64,000 nucleotides of DNA, from assembly GCA_947503305.1 (NCBI GenBank), contig CANNDF010000002.1, forward strand, positions 372,001-436,000, given 5' to 3'. Each line of letters begins with the position of its first letter. Positions within the stretch are counted from its first letter, which is position 1. The DNA comes from an uncultured Dokdonia sp. GTDB lineage: Bacteria > Bacteroidota > Bacteroidia > Flavobacteriales > Flavobacteriaceae. A program made the translations under genes and the position numbers. Positions 59,485 to 64,000 of this stretch are shown piece after piece. The notes beneath the pieces were generated by a model. It made no database searches. It saw nothing but the letters and a program-made list of their open reading frames with translations, and was not told the origin of the DNA.

Positions 59485-60552
59485 TTATAATGTATTAACA
59501 TTATTTAAATCTTCAAAAGCTTTTTCTAGTCGAGCGCGCATAGTCCCTTCTGCTTTGCGTAACCAAACACGAGGGTCGTAGTATTTTTTGTTTGGAGAAT
59601 CATCCCCATCAGGATTACCAATTTGCGATTTTAGATATGCGGCATTTTCATTAAAATAATCACGTATACCTTCGGCAGTAGCATATTGAAGATCAGTATC
59701 TATATTCATTTTTATAACACCATAGCTTATACCTTCTCGTATTTCTTCTACTGTAGATCCACTTCCTCCATGAAATACAAAATCTATATGATTGTTTTCT
59801 ACACCATACTTTTTTGTGATATGTTCTTGAGAATTTTTAAGAATTTTTGGAGTTAATTTTACATTACCAGGCTTGTATACACCATGTACATTTCCAAAAG
59901 CGGCAGCAATTGTAAACTGATCACTTACTTTAGAAAGTTCTTCATACGCATAGGCAACTTCTTCTGGTTGTGTGTATAATTTTGAATCATCCACATCACT
60001 ATTATCTACTCCATCTTCTTCACCACCTGTGATACCCAACTCTATCTCTAAAGTCATATCCATTTTCTCCATACGTTCAAGATATCTTTTACAGATTTCT
60101 ATATTTTCTTCTATAGGCTCTTCACTAAGATCTATCATATGCGAACTGAATAATGAGTGTCCATGTTCTTTATAATAAGCTTCACTAGCATCCAGCATTC
60201 CATCAATCCATGGGAGTAATTTTTTTGCGCAATGGTCTGTATGTAAAATGACAGTAGCGCCATATGCTTTTGCAAGTTCATGTACATGTTTTGCTCCTGC
60301 AACAGCACCAGCAACAGCGGCTTTTTGATTATCGTTATTTAAACCTTTTCCTGCATTGAATTGTGCACCACCGTTACTAAATTGTATGATTACGGGTGCA
60401 TTAAGTGCAGCCGCAGTTTCTAGAACAGTGTTGATACTATTTGAGCCTATAACATTTACTGCTGGAAGTGCAAATCCCTTTTCTTTTGCATAATTAAAAA
60501 TTTCTTGCACTTTGTATCCGGTAGCAACTCCAGGAGATATAGAATGAGCCAT
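59485..60552 (-). CDS. fbaA: Class II fructose-bisphosphate aldolase
   Basis: Zinc-dependent aldolase of glycolysis and gluconeogenesis, 355 residues. The zinc ligands and active-site segments are visible: LHTDHCAKKLLPW, SSHMIDLSEEP, LEIELGITGGEEDGVDNS, GNVHGVYKPGNVKL, FHGGSGSTVEEIREGISYGVIKMNIDTDLQ. The length and the loop EDGVD fit the type A (E. coli FbaA) class. It is transcribed ahead of accD. Confidence 0.95.
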   Translation of the reverse strand: MAHSISPGVATGYKVQEIFNYAKEKGFALPAVNVIGSNSINTVLETAAALNAPVIIQFSNGGAQFNAGKGLNNDNQKAAVAGAVAGAKHVHELAKAYGATVILHTDHCAKKLLPWIDGMLDASEAYYKEHGHSLFSSHMIDLSEEPIEENIEICKRYLERMEKMDMTLEIELGITGGEEDGVDNSDVDDSKLYTQPEEVAYAYEELSKVSDQFTIAAAFGNVHGVYKPGNVKLTPKILKNSQEHITKKYGVENNHIDFVFHGGSGSTVEEIREGISYGVIKMNIDTDLQYATAEGIRDYFNENAAYLKSQIGNPDGDDSPNKKYYDPRVWLRKAEGTMRARLEKAFEDLNNVNTL

Positions 60553-60657
60553 ATTTTTAGTTTCAGTTGATAAGCCGTAAAAATAAGAAATTATATAGTA
60601 TAATGATCTAGTAAGTATAAAGGATTACGATAACGTTTGAATACAATCATACACTTC

Positions 60658-63222
60658 TTAAAATGGGTAGTTAATCCCTATATTGTATACAGCATTTGAA
60701 AAATTAAAGTCTCTAAACCAACGATTACTAGAATTTTGTGCAGGATCAAAAACTTTAAAACCAGTATCAAATCTAAGTACAAAAAAATCAAAATCCCACC
60801 GTACTCCAAATCCAGAACCTATAGCAATATCTTCTAAGCTTTGAAATCCTGTAAACTGAGATCCAGGATCTTCTACATTATCAAAAATATTCCAGATGTT
60901 ACCAGCATCTACAAATAAAGCACCTTTTAACGGACCGAGTAAATTAAAACGGTGCTCTACATTAAAAGCTAGTTTCATGTTTGCTTCATTAAATTCATTA
61001 GGACTTCCACTACTTCCTGGTCCTAAGTCATATGCTCTATAAGCTCTATGGTCGTTAGAACCTCCTGCAAAAAAACTTCGTGTAAACGGGATACTATTTG
61101 AATTCCCATAGGGAATGGCAATACCTCCAAAAGTACGCACAGCAAGAATGTTATTATTACCAAGATCCCAATGCTTTGTGAAGTCTATTTCGGTTTTTAC
61201 ATATTGCGAAAACACAACGCCAAAAAGCCTGGAGTTATTATCATCATTCTTAGGAGCATTGGCAATATTTGCTGCAAAAGCGAGTACATTACCTGCGAGT
61301 TCGAGTCGCGTTCTTAATCTAGAAAACGTATTGTCAAAAAGATTCTCTCGTGTATTATAAATATAGGATAAGTTGAGAGCTAAGATGAGGTTGTCTTCCG
61401 TCAAACGATCTTGACGCTCACGAATGGCGTTAATTTCAGAAAGTTCTTCGTTTGAATATCCACTTACGATACCATTATTTACATCGCTTAGTAAAGAGTT
61501 GGCTCCTGTAGGGATGTCAAGGATATTATTTCCATTATCATCTAGTGTAAAATAATCAGGATTTATATTTTCAATATTTGCCGTAGCAAGATCATTTAAA
61601 TCATCAAAACTGTTTCTGTAAATATTAAAGTAATTATTTGGATTAAGATTGCGTACATATTGCGCATCTATAAGATCAAATCGATAACTACTTGTAGATG
61701 AAGGACTCCAGTTATAGGTAAGCCCTCCTGCAACACTTTGCTTATCGAGACCTATATTTTGTTGTACACTGAGTCCTAAATTAAAACGGGTATTAGGTTG
61801 CCATTCGGCAGGGATAATTTTATTAGTTTTAATAGGGAAAAAGATTCTTGGGAATGTAAGACTTACATCTGCACCGATCTCTGTGATATTAAAGAAACTA
61901 TCACTGTCATTTGCCGCGTCATCTGAAGCTCCTATACTACCTCTTCCAGATATCTCCAGTGTTTCTGCACCTCTGAATATATTACGAATTAATAATGACC
62001 CAAACCCTGCCACTCCTATATCTTGAATATTTGATGTAGAAACATCAAAATCTGCTCGAAGCTTATATTTTTCTAAAGGCGTAAGACGTATACTGGCTAT
62101 TAAATCTGTTCCAGTACTATCTGCAGGATCCTCTTGATATTGAATACTCGGATATTTAAACGTGTTTAATCGACTTAATCGTGTAAGTGTCTGTGTGCGA
62201 TCAATATCTCTATAGATAGCACCTGGTTTTAAAGGAATAATATCTGTAATAGCATTTGTCCTATAGTTTAATTTATCATAAGCAAAAAAGTTAAATCCTT
62301 CTGCAGTTATAGAATCGTTATAAATATTATTTCTATTTGCATAGCTATAATCAGTTATAATATTGATCTTACTTACTTTATGTACCTTAAAAGGAAAATC
62401 AATGACAGAATCATTAATCGTTTGCTTCCTGTTATCTATAATGAGTTCAATATTAGCAGTATTTCCTGTATCGACAGTATCAATGACCGCCCGTATACGA
62501 TCTAACTCAAAATGATATAAACCATTATTTCTGAATAGATATTCTAGACGTCGGGTTTCAGCATTGAATTTAAGGGTTTGATAACGTTCTCCTTTTTTAA
62601 GAAAAGAATTACGTTTATAGGCTTGATAAATAGAATCTGCAATAGGTGATGCTATAATTGGATTTATAGAATCTATGATATACGGTTTATGCCGTTTTAC
62701 TTTATAATCGACTGTTGCACGCTGGTTACTGTCTCGTTTTATCTCATAAGCAACTTCTGTATTAAAGTATCCATTATTTATATAGAATTGAGCAAGTCGA
62801 TTTGCAGACTTCTGCGAGATATTATCGTTTACAACTGCTGGAGCCTCACCAGCTTTTTTAATGCCAGAATTAAAATCTTTTTTAAAGCGTCTAAAGGATT
62901 CTACCTGTTTTCTAGAAAGTAAACGGGTCCAAAAATTGCGTCGGATATCATTTTTAGCTCGCTGAGCACTGAGTATAGAGTCTATATCAGGACGAGCCCA
63001 ATTATAAATATACAAACGTAAAGGTGCTCCAAGTAGTTTAGTATTAGGCTTTTGATATAAAAAATTATAAATGCGCTGGTCAGTTACCTTTTCTTCATCT
63101 ACTGTAATTGTATTTTTAGTAAGTAGATGATCATCCTTAGAAACTCGTTTGGTAGCATCACAACCCAAAAGTAAGAGGGATAGAAGTATAAATAGTGATA
63201 TTTTTGTAAACGTATGTTTCAA
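60658..63222 (-). CDS. BamA/TamA-family outer-membrane lipoprotein
   Basis: An 854-residue Omp85-superfamily protein with an N-terminal lipoprotein signal (FILLSLLLLGC, then DATKRVSKDDHLL). POTRA-like modules occupy about residues 100-400 (LAQFYINNGYFNTEVAYEI, LEYLFRNNGLYHFEL, LTRLSRLNTFKYPSI). A barrel of about 16 strands follows, with the conserved FFAGGSNDHRAY (L6 loop RxxRG-type variant) and ending in NAVYNIGINYPF. The likely role is assembly or translocation of outer-membrane proteins. A minus-strand TATTTTTG element at 63242-63249 fits its promoter. Divergent from the methyltransferase gene. Confidence 0.9.
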   Translation of the reverse strand: MKHTFTKISLFILLSLLLLGCDATKRVSKDDHLLTKNTITVDEEKVTDQRIYNFLYQKPNTKLLGAPLRLYIYNWARPDIDSILSAQRAKNDIRRNFWTRLLSRKQVESFRRFKKDFNSGIKKAGEAPAVVNDNISQKSANRLAQFYINNGYFNTEVAYEIKRDSNQRATVDYKVKRHKPYIIDSINPIIASPIADSIYQAYKRNSFLKKGERYQTLKFNAETRRLEYLFRNNGLYHFELDRIRAVIDTVDTGNTANIELIIDNRKQTINDSVIDFPFKVHKVSKINIITDYSYANRNNIYNDSITAEGFNFFAYDKLNYRTNAITDIIPLKPGAIYRDIDRTQTLTRLSRLNTFKYPSIQYQEDPADSTGTDLIASIRLTPLEKYKLRADFDVSTSNIQDIGVAGFGSLLIRNIFRGAETLEISGRGSIGASDDAANDSDSFFNITEIGADVSLTFPRIFFPIKTNKIIPAEWQPNTRFNLGLSVQQNIGLDKQSVAGGLTYNWSPSSTSSYRFDLIDAQYVRNLNPNNYFNIYRNSFDDLNDLATANIENINPDYFTLDDNGNNILDIPTGANSLLSDVNNGIVSGYSNEELSEINAIRERQDRLTEDNLILALNLSYIYNTRENLFDNTFSRLRTRLELAGNVLAFAANIANAPKNDDNNSRLFGVVFSQYVKTEIDFTKHWDLGNNNILAVRTFGGIAIPYGNSNSIPFTRSFFAGGSNDHRAYRAYDLGPGSSGSPNEFNEANMKLAFNVEHRFNLLGPLKGALFVDAGNIWNIFDNVEDPGSQFTGFQSLEDIAIGSGFGVRWDFDFFVLRFDTGFKVFDPAQNSSNRWFRDFNFSNAVYNIGINYPF

Positions 63223-63259
63223 GCGGGCGTCATTAATAAATCAAAAATACATCTTAATA

Positions 63260-63991
63260 GTGTTAAGCAAAAGTAATATCAAACGAATAACGGCATTGAC
63301 TCAAAAAAAGTACCGACAACGAGAGGGTGTTTTTGTGGCAGAGGGTATAAAAGTAATTAATGAGTTGCTAGAGTCAAGTTTTGATCTAGAAGTATTATAT
63401 AGTATTGATGAGTACGCTTTCGCGAAAGCGCAACCAGAAAAAATAACTGCAACAGAACTTAAAAAAATAAGCTTCCTTAAAACACCTCAGACTGCTCTGG
63501 CATTGTTTAAAATTCCGAATGCTAAATCATTGGAGAGATACGGAGTTACTGTCGTACTAGATGATATACGAGATCCGGGTAACTTAGGAACGATTATTAG
63601 ACTTTGTGATTGGTTTGGAATATCCAGTTTGGTATGTTCAAAACAAACCGTAGATTGTTACAATCCTAAAGTTGTACAGGCAACTATGGGATCTCTTTCA
63701 AGAGTATCCATTATATATACAGATATTGAAGTTTATTTAAAAGAAGAAAAAAGACCTATTTACGGAACGTTTATGAATGGGGAAAATTTGTATACTACTT
63801 CTGTATCTGGAGACAGTGTTATTGTAATGGGTAATGAAGCAAACGGGATATCATCTCTTATAGAAAATCTAGTTACAAAACGTATTGCCATACCACGTTT
63901 TGGGAAGCTTCAAAAAACAGAAAGCCTTAATGTAGCAACAGCGACAGCAATATGTTTAAGCGAGTTTAAAAGGCAGGCTATTGAAAAGTAA
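63260..63991 (+). CDS. TrmH/SpoU-family RNA 2'-O-methyltransferase
   Basis: A 243-residue SPOUT methyltransferase starting at GTG 63260, which gives the normal N-terminus (LSKSNIKRITALTQKKYRQREGVFVAEG). An open frame extends further upstream but would run into the divergent gene. SpoU motifs are present: DIRDPGNLGTIIRLCDWFG, VMGNEANGIS and IPRFGKLQKTESLNVATATAICLSEF. It is probably an rRNA or tRNA ribose methyltransferase (RlmB-like or TsnR-like); the position methylated cannot be told. It contains a palindrome copy read as YAFAKAQ. Confidence 0.9.
   Translation: MLSKSNIKRITALTQKKYRQREGVFVAEGIKVINELLESSFDLEVLYSIDEYAFAKAQPEKITATELKKISFLKTPQTALALFKIPNAKSLERYGVTVVLDDIRDPGNLGTIIRLCDWFGISSLVCSKQTVDCYNPKVVQATMGSLSRVSIIYTDIEVYLKEEKRPIYGTFMNGENLYTTSVSGDSVIVMGNEANGISSLIENLVTKRIAIPRFGKLQKTESLNVATATAICLSEFKRQAIEK
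63416..63429. repeat. GCTTTCGCGAAAGC palindrome, copy 9 (inside methyltransferase gene)
   Basis: A perfect core read in frame as AFAKA, a different frame from the LSRK copies; left flank GTAC matches the extended form. Confidence 0.9.
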
Positions 63992-64000
63992 AATTCAAAA

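Noticed and set aside
63149-63259. N-terminal extension of the methyltransferase frame
   Set aside because: It runs into the divergent BamA/TamA-like gene and does not match the family; the GTG at 63260 gives the standard N-terminus.
8537-63429. GCTTTCGCGAAAGC copies as transcription terminators
   Set aside because: The repeat has a 14-bp palindrome with no loop or T-run, occurs inside genes, and often sits next to an independent terminator.
1-64000. tRNA or rRNA genes, CRISPR arrays, insertion sequences, prophage
   Set aside because: No cloverleaf-like sequence with a TTCGA loop outside coding regions, no direct-repeat array, and no transposase, integrase or phage structural gene was seen.

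Overview
The window is about 64 kb of AT-rich chromosome from a member of the Bacteroidota, almost certainly a marine flavobacterium. The evidence is a gliding-motility ABC ATPase (GldA), two secreted proteins with type IX secretion C-terminal sorting domains, lipoproteins with flavobacterial-type lipoboxes, a short primary sigma factor without region 1.1, TAnnTTTG-type promoter elements, and many start codons with no obvious Shine-Dalgarno. A 14-bp palindrome, GCTTTCGCGAAAGC, is scattered through the window in nine perfect and three one- or two-mismatch copies. I associate it with Dokdonia-like flavobacteria, but that genus assignment is inference.

Layout. 1-9.1 kb: a truncated outer-membrane protein gene, a cPLA2/patatin-like lipoprotein lipase, a membrane-anchored AraC regulator, an alpha/beta hydrolase, a secreted protein and an LRR lipoprotein, then an ECF sigma / RskA-like anti-sigma pair. 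9.3-16.8 kb: a minus-strand unit of two DUF4331 proteins and a TPR lipoprotein, then a plus-strand run with an O-antigen-ligase/TPR protein, a small conserved protein, an MtfA-like peptidase and a BI-1 family membrane protein. 16.9-22.5 kb (minus): a T9SS beta-propeller protein, a second membrane AraC regulator, rpe, a BLUF photoreceptor, rpoD and an HTH regulator. 23.2-28.5 kb (minus): two tandem copies of a module made of a lipoprotein, an ECF sigma factor and a membrane protein resembling an anti-sigma factor. 28.7-31.4 kb: pnp and rpsO. 31.6-37.8 kb: a lipoprotein, gldA, then an aromatic amino-acid operon (pheA, aminotransferase, tyrA, DAHP synthase/chorismate mutase). 37.8-49.6 kb: rsgA, dtd, three DUF3857/transglutaminase-fold paralogues, a MazG-like hydrolase, aroA, queA and rlmN. 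49.7-58.5 kb: a polyprenyl synthase, a sulfate-activation/PAPS set (cysQ, DUF2061, cysC, cysD and a convergent cysN), a T9SS protein, and a large phosphodiesterase-TPR-sulfotransferase fusion. 58.6-64 kb: accD, class II aldolase, a BamA/TamA-like protein and a TrmH/SpoU-type rRNA methyltransferase.

Most notable. (1) Upstream of pheA there is a complete ribosome-mediated attenuator: a 24-codon leader peptide with four Tyr, four consecutive Phe and one Trp codons, a candidate antiterminator pairing, and a 12-bp terminator with a U-tract. (2) The duplicated ECF modules share three promoter-like sites with identical geometry, GCAACC-N15-G(T/A)CTAT, pointing to an autoregulated or cross-regulated ECF circuit. 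One of the two membrane proteins carries a C-terminal outer-membrane beta-barrel. (3) The palindrome family occurs both between genes and inside genes. (4) PAPS synthesis and PAP clearance genes lie beside a phosphodiesterase-TPR-sulfotransferase fusion, suggesting a sulfation system rather than only sulfur assimilation. No tRNA, rRNA, CRISPR array, insertion sequence or prophage was recognised.
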